Assembly (NCBI GenBank): GCA_944391495.1
Contig: CALXTU010000003.1
Location: forward strand, 62,001-126,000
From: an uncultured Alphaproteobacteria bacterium
Lineage (GTDB): Bacteria > Pseudomonadota > Alphaproteobacteria > RF32 > CAG-239
DNA: 64,000 bases
Direction: 5' to 3'
Every line of letters starts with the position of its first letter. Position 1 is the first letter of the stretch. The translations under genes were made by a program, and so were the position numbers. A model generated the notes under the pieces. The model was not told where the DNA came from and ran no database searches. It saw only the letters and a list, made by a program, of their open reading frames with translations. Of the stretch, positions 33,683-43,291 are shown in pieces.

Positions 33683-35038
33683 ATGAAAATTACCGAATTG
33701 AAATCCGAAGGGTTGAACAAGTCCTATAAAGTGGTTATGCCGAAAGAGGATTTTGCCAAAGAAATCGACGGCAAGCTGAATCAGATTGCCAAAAAGGCCA
33801 AAATTCAAGGTTTCAGAGCCGGCAAAGCGCCGTTGAGCATGATTAAGAAAAAGTATCAGAACGAGGTTATGGGCGAGGCTTTGGACGATGCCGTCCGCAA
33901 CGGCAGCAATCAGGTTTTGAGCGAGAAGAAACTGCGTCCCGCCAATCAGCCGGCAATTAAAATTTTGGCTTTCGGTGAAGACAAAGATCTTGAGTTTGAG
34001 ATGAATGTCGAGGTTTTGCCGGAAATCAAACTCGGTGATTTTTCAAAGATTGTTTTGGATAAACAGACTGCCGAAGTTCCGGCGGAAGAGGTCGACAAGG
34101 CGGTCGGTTATCTGGCCAATGCCCGCAAGGAAACCGTCAAAGTTGACGGCAAAAAAGCCGCCAAGGGTGATGTCGTTATGATTGATTTTGTCGGTTCGGT
34201 CGACGGGGTTGAGTTTAACGGCGGCAAGGGTGATAATTATCCGCTTGAGCTCGGTTCGGGTTCGTTTATTCCCGGATTTGAAGATCAGTTGATCGGGGCG
34301 GAAGCCGGTGCCAAAGTTGACGTTAAAGTCAAATTCCCGGAGAACTATCATGCCAAAGATCTGGCCGGAAAAGACGCTGTTTTTGCGGTAACGGTCAAGG
34401 AAGTCCGGGAGCCGAAGCAGGTTGAAATTAACGATGAGCTGGCCAAATCTCTCGGTGCCGAAAGTCTGGACAAGCTTAAAGAAACCCTGGCTTCGCGGAT
34501 TAAGGCCGATTATGACAATGCTTCGCGTCTGAAATTGAAACGCCAGCTTTTGGATATCCTGGACAAAGAATACAGCTTTGACGTTCCGGCATCTTTGGTT
34601 GATGCCGAGTACAAGGCTATCGTCAACCAGTATGAACAGGCTAAAAAACTTAACCAGCTTGATGAAGAAGAAAAGAACAAAAAAGAAGAAGACCTGCTTA
34701 AGGAATATAAGGATATTGCCGTTCGCCGGGTTAAACTGGGATTGTTGTTGTCCGAGGTCGGTCAGAACGCCAAAATCAGCATTAAGCCGGAAGATATCAA
34801 TGCCGCAATTATGAACGAGGCAAAAAGATATCCCGGACAGGAGCAGATGGTTCTGGATTATTATCTCAAAAACAAACAGGCGGTTGAAGCTTTGAAAGCC
34901 CCGATTTTTGAAGAGAAAATCATCGACCATATCATTTCTTTGGCCAAACTCAACGAAAAGGTCGTATCGGTTGAAGAATTGTATGCTTTTGATGAAAACA
35001 AAAAAACGGCCAAAAAGGCGGCTAAAAAATCAGCCTAG
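33683..35038 (+). CDS. tig: Trigger factor
   Basis: This 451-residue ribosome-bound chaperone has all three domains. The N-terminal ribosome-binding domain carries the signature GFRAGKAP at 43-50. The FKBP-like PPIase domain covers about 155-240 (GDVVMIDFVGSVDGVEFNGG, FIPGFEDQLIGAEAGAKVDV). The helical C-terminal chaperone domain follows. The tail is unusually lysine rich (KKTAKKAAKKSA). The order tig-clpP-clpX is conserved across bacteria, and here tig ends with its own terminator before clpP. Confidence 0.98.
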   Translation: MKITELKSEGLNKSYKVVMPKEDFAKEIDGKLNQIAKKAKIQGFRAGKAPLSMIKKKYQNEVMGEALDDAVRNGSNQVLSEKKLRPANQPAIKILAFGEDKDLEFEMNVEVLPEIKLGDFSKIVLDKQTAEVPAEEVDKAVGYLANARKETVKVDGKKAAKGDVVMIDFVGSVDGVEFNGGKGDNYPLELGSGSFIPGFEDQLIGAEAGAKVDVKVKFPENYHAKDLAGKDAVFAVTVKEVREPKQVEINDELAKSLGAESLDKLKETLASRIKADYDNASRLKLKRQLLDILDKEYSFDVPASLVDAEYKAIVNQYEQAKKLNQLDEEEKNKKEEDLLKEYKDIAVRRVKLGLLLSEVGQNAKISIKPEDINAAIMNEAKRYPGQEQMVLDYYLKNKQAVEALKAPIFEEKIIDHIISLAKLNEKVVSVEELYAFDENKKTAKKAAKKSA

Positions 35039-35058
35039 TCGTTTGGTATAATTGTTGC

Positions 35059-35092
35059 AAGGGCCGGATGAAATTCCGGCCTTTACTTTTTA
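35059..35092 (+). terminator. Terminator of tig
   Basis: GGCCGG / CCGGCC stem with an 8-nt loop followed by TTTACTTTTT, about 20 bp after the stop codon. Confidence 0.75.
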
Positions 35093-35184
35093 GAAAAAAC
35101 TCTTTTCTTAATAAAATATTGACTGTATTATGATATGCATTGATTTAAGAATCGCGTTTTTTTATTAATTGAGGATGAAAAGCA

Positions 35185-35799
35185 ATGATGAGTGAAATCA
35201 GAGACAGCCTGATACCGATGGTGATTGAACAGACATCGCGCGGCGAACGTTCGTTTGATATTTTTTCGCGCCTGTTAAAAGAAAGGATTATTTTTTTGAC
35301 GGGCGAAGTTAATGACGAGGTTTCATCTCTGGTCTGCGCCCAGCTGTTGTTTTTGGAGGCCGAAGATCCGAAAAAAGATATCTTTCTGTACATTAATTCG
35401 CCGGGAGGCGTAGTAACCTCGGGCATGGCCATGTATGATACGATGCAGTATATATCCTGCGACGTTAATACGTTGTGCATCGGACAGGCATGTTCCATGG
35501 GATCATTGCTGCTGGCCGGCGGCGCTAAGGGTAAAAGATTTGCCCTGCCGAATGCCCGGGTTATGATTCATCAGCCTTCGGGAGGCTTCAGAGGACAGGC
35601 AACCGATATTGAGATTCATGCCAAAGAAATTTTGGATATGAAAAAACGCTTAAATCAGATTTATGCCCAGCATACCGGCAAGAAATTGAATGTTATTGAA
35701 GAGGCGATGGAGCGCGATAATTTTATGTCGCCGCAGGAGGCTAAGAAGTTCGGGCTGATTGATCATGTGGTTACTTCGCGCAATGAGATGAGTAAATAA
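35185..35799 (+). CDS. clpP: ATP-dependent Clp protease proteolytic subunit
   Basis: The 204-residue serine peptidase has the catalytic triad Ser104 ([11 protein letters not shown]), His129 ([11 protein letters not shown]) and Asp178 (MERDNF). It also has the oxyanion-region [16 protein letters not shown] and [16 protein letters not shown]. It forms the double heptameric chamber fed by ClpX. The start has two adjacent ATGs, with GAGGATG about 10 nt before. The clpX ATG lies 11 bp after the stop, so both are co-transcribed. Confidence 0.98.
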   Translation: MMSEIRDSLIPMVIEQTSRGERSFDIFSRLLKERIIFLTGEVNDEVSSLVCAQLLFLEAEDPKKDIFLYINSPGGVVTSGMAMYDTMQYISCDVNTLCIGQACSMGSLLLAGGAKGKRFALPNARVMIHQPSGGFRGQATDIEIHAKEILDMKKRLNQIYAQHTGKKLNVIEEAMERDNFMSPQEAKKFGLIDHVVTSRNEMSK

Positions 35800-35809
35800 G
35801 GGAAGAAAA

Positions 35810-37057
35810 ATGGCTGAAGATAAAGAAAAATTGCATTGTTCGTTTTGCGGCAAAAGTCAGGACGAGGTGAAAAAACTGGTTGCCGGCCGCGGCGTTTACA
35901 TTTGTGACGAGTGTATTGAAGTTTGTATCAGCATTGTGTCCGACGAAATGAAGGAGATGGAGCAGAATGAGGGCAAGGTTATGTTTGAAGGCCTGCCGTC
36001 GCCATCGAAAATCAAGGAGTTTCTTGATCAGTATGTTATCGGACAGGATTTGGCCAAAAAGGTTTTGGCGGTTGCGGTTTACAACCATTACAAACGTCTG
36101 AACTCGAAAAAGAGCAGCAGCGATGTTGAAATCGCCAAGTCAAACGTTATTCTCATCGGCTCAACCGGTAGCGGTAAAACTTTGCTGGCGCAAACGCTCG
36201 CCAAGATTTTGGATGTGCCGTTTGCAATCGCCGATGCCACAACACTGACCGAGGCCGGATATGTCGGTGAAGATGTCGAAAACATTATTTTGAAACTGGT
36301 GCAAAACGCCAATTATGACATCGAAAAGGCCCAACGCGGCATTGTGTATATTGACGAGATTGACAAGATTACCCGTAAGTCTGACAGTGCTTCAATTACC
36401 CGTGATGTTTCGGGTGAGGGTGTGCAGCAGGCTTTGCTGAAAATTATTGAAGGAACGGTGGCCAATGTTCCGCCGCAGGGCGGACGCAAACATCCGCAGC
36501 AGGAATTTTTACACGTTGATACGACCAATATCCTGTTTATTTGCGGCGGTGCTTTTGCCGGGTTGGAAAAAATCGTCGGTCGTCGGGGCAAAGAAACATC
36601 TATCGGTTTTGGGGCCAAGGTTGCTCCGAAAGAAGAACGCAATATCGGTGAAATTATCAAAGACGTTCAGCCGGAAGATTTATTAAAATACGGTATGATT
36701 CCGGAGTTTGTCGGTCGGCTGCCGATTATTGCCACTTTAGATGATTTGGACGAAGATGCGTTGGTCAGGGTTTTGACCGAGCCGAAAAATGCTTTGGTTA
36801 AACAGTATCAGTCAATGTTTGAGATGGAAGGCGTCAAGCTGACTTTTACCGATGGCGCATTGAAGGCCATTGCCAAAAAAGCGATTGAGCGTAAAACCGG
36901 AGCACGCGGTTTGCGTGCGATTATGGAAGAGGCGCTGCTGGAGCTGATGTATGAAGTTCCGGACCAGCATGAACTGGAAGAAATTGTTATTGATGAAAAG
37001 GTTATAAATGAAGGCAAGGCGCCAAAGTTTATACAGCAGAAGAAAAAAGCCGGCTGA
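35810..37057 (+). CDS. clpX: Clp protease ATP-binding subunit ClpX
   Basis: This 415-residue AAA+ unfoldase has the N-terminal C4 zinc-binding domain (Cys10, Cys13, Cys32, Cys35), Walker A GSTGSGKT at 117-124 and Walker [10 protein letters not shown]. The pore loop GYVGEDVE and the sensor region [13 protein letters not shown] are also present. It recognises tagged or regulated substrates and threads them into ClpP. In alphaproteobacteria ClpXP also degrades cell-cycle regulators, so it is functionally linked to gcrA and mipZ in this window (known from Caulobacter). A hairpin terminator follows. Confidence 0.98.
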   Translation: MAEDKEKLHCSFCGKSQDEVKKLVAGRGVYICDECIEVCISIVSDEMKEMEQNEGKVMFEGLPSPSKIKEFLDQYVIGQDLAKKVLAVAVYNHYKRLNSKKSSSDVEIAKSNVILIGSTGSGKTLLAQTLAKILDVPFAIADATTLTEAGYVGEDVENIILKLVQNANYDIEKAQRGIVYIDEIDKITRKSDSASITRDVSGEGVQQALLKIIEGTVANVPPQGGRKHPQQEFLHVDTTNILFICGGAFAGLEKIVGRRGKETSIGFGAKVAPKEERNIGEIIKDVQPEDLLKYGMIPEFVGRLPIIATLDDLDEDALVRVLTEPKNALVKQYQSMFEMEGVKLTFTDGALKAIAKKAIERKTGARGLRAIMEEALLELMYEVPDQHELEEIVIDEKVINEGKAPKFIQQKKKAG

Positions 37058-37070
37058 GGTTGCCGGATAA

Positions 37071-37105
37071 AGAAAAAGGCTTTCCCGAAGAGGAAAGCCT
37101 TTTAA
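37071..37105. terminator. Bidirectional terminator after clpX
   Basis: AAAAGGCTTTCC and GGAAAGCCTTTTA form a stem around CGAAGA, followed by ATTTTA, between convergent genes. Confidence 0.82.
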
Positions 37106-37110
37106 TTTTA

Positions 37111-38955
37111 TCAGTTAACCCTGACAACACGAATACTCTTTTTGGGCTTACGGATTTTCCGGATGGCCGCCTCTATCTTTTCTTTATCATAAGTAAGCTG
37201 CGGTTCCGAGGTGATGCCGTTGGCTATTTTGTTTTTGGTTTCGTCAATGTTTAGCTCGCCGCTTTCGTCTTTCATGCGCAAGGCATGCTGCCATTGAAAA
37301 CGAGCTTCGTTTTTGCGGCCGGTAACCCAGTAGATATCACCAAGATGAGAGCTGATGACTGCGGAAGACGGATAAAATTCGGCGGCTCTTTCCAAATACG
37401 GCAAAGCCATGGCATAGTAACCGAGATTATACAAAGCAAAACCAAGGCTGTCATTGATGCTTGGATCAAACGGTGCCTGATTGTAAGCCTCGACAATCAT
37501 GGCAAAAGCTTCGTCGATCTTTTTGTTCTGCCGCATCCAGGTATAACCGAGGTGGTTTAAGACCAGAAAATGTTTTTTTATGTCGTAGGCCTTAAGCAGA
37601 GTTTCTTCAGCCTCCTGCCATCTGCCGGTGCGTTCCAGTGAGATGCCTTTGGCATAGTAAAGAACCCACAGACTGATCGGGTTTTGTGTCATTTCAATGG
37701 CTCGGTCATAATAGTCGACTGCCTCGGCAAAACGTCCGTTGAGGCGCAGGATATCGCCGAGTTCCATATAGATCTGAATATCGTTGTAATCTTCACTTAA
37801 GCTTTCCAGCAGAATTTCGGCGCCTTTGTAATCCTCCTGCAGGGAGAGATTGCGGGCTTTTTTAAGCTGAGCGGGATAGTAAGCAATATCATCTTTGTCA
37901 ATACTGTCATAAATGCGATTGGCGTCATCATACATTTCACGGGTTTCAAAAATGTCAGCCATGAGAATTTTGGCCGTACTATACTGCGGGTTCATGTAGA
38001 TAGACAAAGCCGTGTACATATGGGCGATATCAATCGCTTCGTCATAACGAAAAGTTGACGCTATGGTGAACAGGGCTTCGGCCGCGCCTGCCTGTGCCGA
38101 GAATAATACCGGCGGTGTATTGACCGGATCTGCCGCGGCAACTTTCCGTCGCAGCGATTGCAGCAAGGAATCAAGGCTTTGGTTGTTGATGGTCGAACTC
38201 ATAATCAAAACCGCTTTGTCCTTTTGTCCGGTGCGGATATAGAAGTTGGTGACAATTTCAAGCAGCCGGACGGATATTTCGGCATCTTTATCCTGCAATA
38301 ATTGTTCGTAAGCTTCGGCAGCTTCACGGTTTTGGCCGAAATAATCCAACATCATGGCATAATGCTGACGGTAAATCGGAGCCAGACTCTTTTCCAAATT
38401 AAGTTTGTCCAGTTCGGCAAATGCCTCCTGCCGCCGGTTGAGACCGGCATAGTTCCAGCCGTTAATCAACGGTGCAATCAGAGCCTTGTACATCGGGTCG
38501 TTAATCTGATTGACGGTTTTGATTGAATCGGCATAGTTGCCGTCATGCATCTGTTTGGCCGCAACCAGCATATAGGCAAAATTGTTAGATGTTTTGGCAT
38601 CGATGGCCTTTTGAGCATATTCCGCGGCCTCGTCAATCCGTCCTTTGGAGGCCAACAGCAGATAGAGTTTGTCAACCAGTTCGGTATTTTCCGGATCTCG
38701 TTCATAGGCCAGTTTGTAATAGTCTGCCGCGTGGTCAAAATCTTTACGGATATGGGCGACTCTTCCGGCCAAATAAGCACCGTAAGTGTTGATTTCAGGG
38801 GAGCTTTTGGTTTCAGGCGCCGAATCCGGAGCGGTCGGAATATTTGTATGAATGACCGGCGAACAGGATATGAAAATACCGGCGGCAACCAACAAAACCG
38901 ATATAAAGCTGATTTTTCCCATTGTCAGATATTTTCCCAAAGATTTTTTTCGCAT
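37111..38955 (-). CDS. TPR-repeat lipoprotein
   Basis: This 614-residue protein has an N-terminal hydrophobic segment ending IFISC, a plausible though non-ideal lipobox (Cys31 from ATG 38955; Met12 at 38922 is an alternative start). It then has roughly a dozen tetratricopeptide repeats: AAGRIDEAAEYAQKAID-like helices near 110, NGRFAEAVDYYDRAIEMT near 425, and AMALPYLERAAEFYPSSAV near 545. It resembles the long TPR proteins of alphaproteobacteria thought to be assembly scaffolds in the periplasm or at the outer membrane. Neither start has a strong ribosome binding site. No specific partner is evident; the gene is convergent with clpX. Confidence 0.87.
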   Translation of the reverse strand: MRKKSLGKYLTMGKISFISVLLVAAGIFISCSPVIHTNIPTAPDSAPETKSSPEINTYGAYLAGRVAHIRKDFDHAADYYKLAYERDPENTELVDKLYLLLASKGRIDEAAEYAQKAIDAKTSNNFAYMLVAAKQMHDGNYADSIKTVNQINDPMYKALIAPLINGWNYAGLNRRQEAFAELDKLNLEKSLAPIYRQHYAMMLDYFGQNREAAEAYEQLLQDKDAEISVRLLEIVTNFYIRTGQKDKAVLIMSSTINNQSLDSLLQSLRRKVAAADPVNTPPVLFSAQAGAAEALFTIASTFRYDEAIDIAHMYTALSIYMNPQYSTAKILMADIFETREMYDDANRIYDSIDKDDIAYYPAQLKKARNLSLQEDYKGAEILLESLSEDYNDIQIYMELGDILRLNGRFAEAVDYYDRAIEMTQNPISLWVLYYAKGISLERTGRWQEAEETLLKAYDIKKHFLVLNHLGYTWMRQNKKIDEAFAMIVEAYNQAPFDPSINDSLGFALYNLGYYAMALPYLERAAEFYPSSAVISSHLGDIYWVTGRKNEARFQWQHALRMKDESGELNIDETKNKIANGITSEPQLTYDKEKIEAAIRKIRKPKKSIRVVRVN

Positions 38956-39074
38956 TACGGCTTATCTTATACATTTTTTTTGAAGGATACAACAGGTTTA
39001 TAAATATATGATTAAATTTGTGCAAATAAATGTTTGTTCTTGCGTAAGGGGCTTATTTATTTTAAATTCAAAGC

Positions 39075-39869
39075 ATGAGTGAAGATAATTTGAATATTAA
39101 ACAACTGCTTGAATTTTATGTCTTGTCGGGGGTTGATGAAACTTGCGGCAGTGAGGTTTGCTGTCTGTCGGAGCAAAAAGGCGCAAAAACGGCGCTGCCG
39201 GACAGTGCTCAGCCGGTTGCCGGCGGCCGGCCGGCGATGTCATCTTTGGCGCTTTCTTCAGCGGCGGCGGTGAAAAATGCCGATGATCTGTGCCGGGAAG
39301 TTCAAACGATTGATGAATTAAAACAGGTAGTCGAGAATTTTGAGGGGTGTCCGCTTAAGTATAATGCCAAGCACACGGTTATCGGCGACGGCAATCCGGC
39401 GGCAAAAATAATGCTTGTCGGAGAGGCGCCCGGAGCGGAAGAAGATTTGGCCGGCAAGGCGTTTGTCGGCCGCAGCGGACGTCTGCTGGATAAAATGCTG
39501 GCAGCAATAGGTTTGGACCGCAGTTTGTGTTATATCTGCAATATTCTGCCCTGGCGGCCGCCGGGAAACCGCTCGCCGTCAGATGCGGAAATAGCGGTAT
39601 GTCTGCCGTTTTTAAAAAAACAGATCGAAATCGTCAATCCGGATTATATTTTTGTTTTGGGAGCGGTCGCGGCCAATTCGCTGCTGGGCAATTCAGACGG
39701 AATATCGCGTCTGCGCGGCAAATGGATGACTTATGAAACCGCCGCGGGGCGGCAAATTAAAGTTTTAGCCGGTTACCATCCGGCGTATCTGTTACGGACG
39801 CCGGCGCAAAAGGCCAAGGCCTGGGCAGATTTTTTGCGGCTTAAAAAGGCACGGGAAGAAAATAATTAA
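39075..39869 (+). CDS. Uracil-DNA glycosylase, family 4 (alphaproteobacterial type)
   Basis: The 264-residue enzyme removes uracil from DNA. The catalytic domain starts near residue 88: FEGCPLKYNAKHTVIGDG, GEAPGAEEDLAGKAFVGRSGRLLDKML at 116-142, NILPWRPPGNRSPSDAEI, and the C-terminal HPAYLLRTP. In family 4 a C-x-x-CPL pair helps bind a 4Fe-4S cluster. Here the first position is Phe (FEGCPL), as in other alphaproteobacterial members, so cluster binding is doubtful unless other Cys compensate. A poorly conserved ~85-residue N-terminal extension, with CGSEVCC, precedes the domain. Confidence 0.93.
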   Translation: MSEDNLNIKQLLEFYVLSGVDETCGSEVCCLSEQKGAKTALPDSAQPVAGGRPAMSSLALSSAAAVKNADDLCREVQTIDELKQVVENFEGCPLKYNAKHTVIGDGNPAAKIMLVGEAPGAEEDLAGKAFVGRSGRLLDKMLAAIGLDRSLCYICNILPWRPPGNRSPSDAEIAVCLPFLKKQIEIVNPDYIFVLGAVAANSLLGNSDGISRLRGKWMTYETAAGRQIKVLAGYHPAYLLRTPAQKAKAWADFLRLKKAREENN

Positions 39870-39981
39870 CAGTCCGGGGGATTGTTGCAATATTTAATGG
39901 TATTTTAGTAAAAATCTTTTATGATAATAAGAAATTATGAAAAAAGTCCGGTTGTCGGCCTTATTTGGTGAGGGAAAGAAA

Positions 39982-40722
39982 ATGAACGGAACAACAAAAT
40001 TTTTGGCTCGGGTTTTGGTTCTGGGAACGGCATTGTTTACCGGTGTCGCCGGTGCCGCTGAAAAAAATGACGAAGAATTGCTTGGCGAGGTCTTGTTTAA
40101 AATCCATGACATCGTTCCGGAAAAAGATGCCGACGGAAAAGTTTTGTATTGCAATATCGGGGCGACTTTTTTTAATAATACGACGGTGGACTTGAATAAT
40201 ATAGCCTTAACGCTTAGTTGGAACGATGAAGTTATCGGTGAAACGATTGATCAGGAGGAGCGCGCGGCTAAAGAACAACAGCGCACCAATTCCAGAGCGG
40301 CCCAGTCGCGGTATTCGACTTCCGGTTTTACCAGCAAGACCATCAGTCTGTCACTGAAACTGCCGCCGATGAAAGCCAAACAGCAGGTTTCGCTTAAAAC
40401 CAAGGTTGATACCGACAGATGTTTTTTGTTGTTGAATGATATGGATGTCAATGTCAATAACTGCGGTACGGCGTCTATGTCGGGGAAGGTGTCGCGTCAG
40501 GGGTGCGGTAATTTGTTCCGCTATGTTTCTCCGGCCGGTGCCGAATATTATACGGAATTTAAAGAAATTTCTCCGGATCAGCAAGCGGCTATTGAAGATG
40601 CGGCGCTTGATGCCGAACAAAAAGAACTGGAACAGATTTATAATGAAACTTTGACGGCAATTCAAAATATTGCTTCGGATGCGTCGTCTGAAGCGGCTTC
40701 GGGTACAAAGCCGGGGGTTTAG
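39982..40722 (+). CDS. Secreted protein of unknown function (paralogue of next gene)
   Basis: I use ATG 39982, preceded by GAGGGA, giving 246 residues with a signal peptide (MNGTTKFLARVLVLGTALFTGVAGAA). An in-frame ATG at 39937 would bury it. The mature domain has a beta-rich look: LYCNIGATFFNNTTVDLNNIALTLSW, SLSLKLPPMKAKQQVSLKTKV and CFLLLNDMDVNVNNCG, then GCGNLFRYVSP. The order of strand, 'LTLSW', Cys and a final Cys is shared with the next gene's product. The C-terminus is an acidic helix. Function unknown; probably a periplasmic or surface protein. Confidence 0.85.
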   Translation: MNGTTKFLARVLVLGTALFTGVAGAAEKNDEELLGEVLFKIHDIVPEKDADGKVLYCNIGATFFNNTTVDLNNIALTLSWNDEVIGETIDQEERAAKEQQRTNSRAAQSRYSTSGFTSKTISLSLKLPPMKAKQQVSLKTKVDTDRCFLLLNDMDVNVNNCGTASMSGKVSRQGCGNLFRYVSPAGAEYYTEFKEISPDQQAAIEDAALDAEQKELEQIYNETLTAIQNIASDASSEAASGTKPGV

Positions 40723-40748
40723 TCCCGTTTATTTGAGCGGAGGGAAAG

Positions 40749-41486
40749 TTGCGAATATTTGCGCTGTTTTTGTGGGGGACTATGCTGGCATTAGTGCGGC
40801 CGGCGGCGGCTCAGATGTTTTCTGCCGACGGCGGAACGGGGCAACGTCAGGCGGATATTCCGATGTTGCAGACCAATGCCGCTCAATCGCCATCGGCGGT
40901 CGATCAAGATGATGCTGCGCAAAAAGGCGAAACCGAAACTCAGACGGCGACCGATAATCCGCTGGCTCAGATTTCCCAGGCCATGGCTCAGCAAAGCGGA
41001 GCGGCCGATGCAGCACCAGAAACAACGACTGAACCTGAACAAGAGGATATTTTTATTCCCGAAGGCGAGTTGTATCGTCTTGATACCCCGACGGCGGACG
41101 GCTCGGTCCGCGGCGGTCAGGCCTTTGTCGAGGTTGATGAGCAAGGGCGGATGAAAAAAGTCGATAACATCTTTTTGTATTATGATCAATTTCAAATAGG
41201 CGGGCGCCTCGGTGAGACGACCATATGTGATGTCCGTTTCAACATATTATCCAATCTGGACCGTAAAATTAATCAACTGGACATCAAACTGGTGTGGCCA
41301 GGGATGACGACAACGCTGTCTTTTTCGGATGTGCAGCCGAATACGCAAACATATTATAACTATTCACTGATGGGAGAAGGGTGTTATAATATGGACAAGG
41401 CGCCCAACATTATCGTTAACCGCTGTCGGGTGCGGGGTATGACAGCTTCGGAATGTGCGGGTAAGCTGGTTTGGCTTTCAAGATAG
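40749..41486 (+). CDS. Secreted protein of unknown function (paralogue of previous gene)
   Basis: The start is TTG 40749, supported by GGAGGGA about 7 nt upstream. The product has 245 residues with a signal peptide (MRIFALFLWGTMLALVRPAAAQ) and a Gln/Ala-rich linker to about residue 100. The C-terminal domain follows: ICDVRFNILSNLDRKINQLDIKLVW, TTTLSFSDVQPNTQTYYNYSLMG, CYNM...IIVNRCRVRGMTASECAGKLVWLSR. This mirrors the preceding gene's domain: a Cys-bearing strand, an LDIKLVW-like strand, then a pair of Cys near the end. It overlaps the ribosome-binding region of the slt gene, so all three form an operon. Confidence 0.85.
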   Translation: MRIFALFLWGTMLALVRPAAAQMFSADGGTGQRQADIPMLQTNAAQSPSAVDQDDAAQKGETETQTATDNPLAQISQAMAQQSGAADAAPETTTEPEQEDIFIPEGELYRLDTPTADGSVRGGQAFVEVDEQGRMKKVDNIFLYYDQFQIGGRLGETTICDVRFNILSNLDRKINQLDIKLVWPGMTTTLSFSDVQPNTQTYYNYSLMGEGCYNMDKAPNIIVNRCRVRGMTASECAGKLVWLSR

Positions 41487-41491
41487 GGACA

Positions 41492-43249
41492 ATGCACGTT
41501 TTCAGGTTTATATTAATTTTTTCCGTCGTTATCAGCGCGGTGCTGCCGGCGCGTGCCGAGGTTAATATTCTGACGCCGGAGGTGCATGAGCAGATTATGG
41601 AACGCTCCGGTGTTTCGGAAGCTGATATTAAAAGATATAAGCATATTTTCAGACTGATTGCCAAAGGGGATTTTGCCGCGGCCGATGAGAGAATCGCCGA
41701 TTTGGATAATCCGGTTATTCTGGGGCATGTATTGGCGGAAAAATATTTGCACGCCAAGTATAAGAGTTCGGTCGGAGAACTGGAAGACTGGCTGGAGCAG
41801 TATTCAGACCTGCCGCAGGCGGCGAGAATTTATAAACTGGCGCTGCGTAAAGGGGCGGAAGAGCCTCGGCAGCCGGCAGCGGCGGTTGATGACGAGGCAG
41901 ATGAAAGCCGGAAAATATCGCGTAAATATCTGGAGCGGCTGAGTGCTGCCGACCGTAGGTTTCTGGTGCGTCAGGCGCAGAGTTTTCGGCGTTATATCGG
42001 CCGCGGCAAAACGCTGCCGGCACGGCATGTTCTGGAGAACAAAAGGTTTCAGCGTCTGGCACCCAAGCCTTATTGGGACAGCTTGGCGGCGACACTGGCC
42101 ATGAAATATCTGGTCGATAATTATGATCGTAAAGCTTTGGAATGGGGCGTGAAAGCGTCAAAAAGACATAATTCCGGCACGGCGACATGGGTGGCAGGAC
42201 TGGCGTCATGGCGGCTGAAAAATTATAAAGCGGCAGCCAGTTATTTTGCCCGGCTGGGCAGCTCCAAAAATCCGGATAAATGGCTGACGGCTGCGGGGTC
42301 TTTCTGGGCGGCGCGGGCTTATGACAAGCTCGGCAATCATCTGAAAGCCCAAGAGATGTTGAAACTGGCGGCAAAATCCCAACATACGTTTTACGGCATT
42401 TTGGCGGTCTATCAGCTGGGAGAGAAACCCGATTTTGCTTTTGACCGCAATGAGTACATCAATAATTTTGATACGCCGGCGTATGTTGATGAAATCGTGC
42501 AGTCAGAGGCGCTGGTGCGGGCTTTGGTGCTTTTGGCGGCAAAGCAGCCGGAGCTGGCGGAAAAAGAATTGTTTGCCGCGTATGATGGTTTGAGCGATAA
42601 CCAGAAAGAGGCGGTGATTTTGATTGCCAGCCAGCGGGGAATGCATTCGCTGGTGATTGCCATCAGCAAGCACAAAAATCTGGAAAAACTGACCGGGCGT
42701 TATGAGAAAGAGGTTTATCCGCTGCCAAAGTGGTCGGAGCATAAAAAATGGCTGGTGGATAAGGCGCTGGTGCTGGCGATGATCCGGCAGGAGTCGGCGT
42801 TTAAAGACAATGCGACCAGCCGCTCGGGGGCGCGGGGGTTGATGCAGCTGATGCCAAACACGGCTTATCATATCAGCGGCGACAAAAGCGTTAAGCGCAA
42901 TAAGGACAAGTTGTTTGATCTGGATTATAATCTGAAACTCGGGCAGCAATATATCAGTTATCTTTTGGCCAAACCGTTTATTGAGGGCAATTTGTTCTTT
43001 ATGCTGACGGCTTATAACGGCGGGCCGGGGAATTTGGTCAAATGGCAGAAGGCGGCGCGTTACGGCAAAGATCCGCTGCTGTTTATTGAGGTGATACCGG
43101 CGGCGGAAACCCGCATTTATATTGAGCGGGTAGTGGCTAACTACTGGATTTATAATCTGAGATTCGGCACGGAAAACAAAACGCTGGAGCAGGTTGCGGC
43201 CGGCGAGTGGCCGGTAATCGAATCGGAAGAGGCTTTTTCTTTTGATTAA
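41492..43249 (+). CDS. Soluble lytic murein transglycosylase
   Basis: I use ATG 41492 (AGGGA upstream); the open frame's TTG at 41471 lies inside the previous gene. The 585-residue protein has a signal peptide (HVFRFILIFSVVISAVLPARA). An alpha-superhelical U-domain follows (repeats such as KALEWGVKASKRHNSGTATW and YKAAASYFARLG), then a C-terminal SLT domain. There, Glu434 in MIRQESAFKDNATSRSGARGLMQLMP is the catalytic acid, with AYNGGPGN and YIERVVANYW following. It cleaves glycan strands to 1,6-anhydro-MurNAc. The neighbours suggest a link with two small secreted proteins. Confidence 0.95.
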   Translation: MHVFRFILIFSVVISAVLPARAEVNILTPEVHEQIMERSGVSEADIKRYKHIFRLIAKGDFAAADERIADLDNPVILGHVLAEKYLHAKYKSSVGELEDWLEQYSDLPQAARIYKLALRKGAEEPRQPAAAVDDEADESRKISRKYLERLSAADRRFLVRQAQSFRRYIGRGKTLPARHVLENKRFQRLAPKPYWDSLAATLAMKYLVDNYDRKALEWGVKASKRHNSGTATWVAGLASWRLKNYKAAASYFARLGSSKNPDKWLTAAGSFWAARAYDKLGNHLKAQEMLKLAAKSQHTFYGILAVYQLGEKPDFAFDRNEYINNFDTPAYVDEIVQSEALVRALVLLAAKQPELAEKELFAAYDGLSDNQKEAVILIASQRGMHSLVIAISKHKNLEKLTGRYEKEVYPLPKWSEHKKWLVDKALVLAMIRQESAFKDNATSRSGARGLMQLMPNTAYHISGDKSVKRNKDKLFDLDYNLKLGQQYISYLLAKPFIEGNLFFMLTAYNGGPGNLVKWQKAARYGKDPLLFIEVIPAAETRIYIERVVANYWIYNLRFGTENKTLEQVAAGEWPVIESEEAFSFD

Positions 43250-43270
43250 TTGCCGGTTTTATGCTATAAT
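43242..43270 (+). promoter_or_regulatory. Strong predicted sigma70 promoter
   Basis: TTGATT (43242-43247), a 17-bp spacer and a perfect TATAAT (43265-43270) precede ATG 43292. The -35 overlaps the slt stop codon. Confidence 0.72.
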
Positions 43271-43291
43271 AAAATCCTAAAGTTAAGGATT

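Noticed and set aside
34043..34930. 295-codon ORF opposite trigger factor
   Set aside because: A shadow of tig; strand and position match no gene signals.
39075..39869. Loss of function of the uracil-DNA glycosylase from the missing first Cys
   Set aside because: The Phe variant (F-x-G-C-x-L) is, as far as I recall, normal for alphaproteobacterial members, so it is probably active.
41715..42374. 219-codon ORF opposite slt
   Set aside because: A shadow of the transglycosylase frame.
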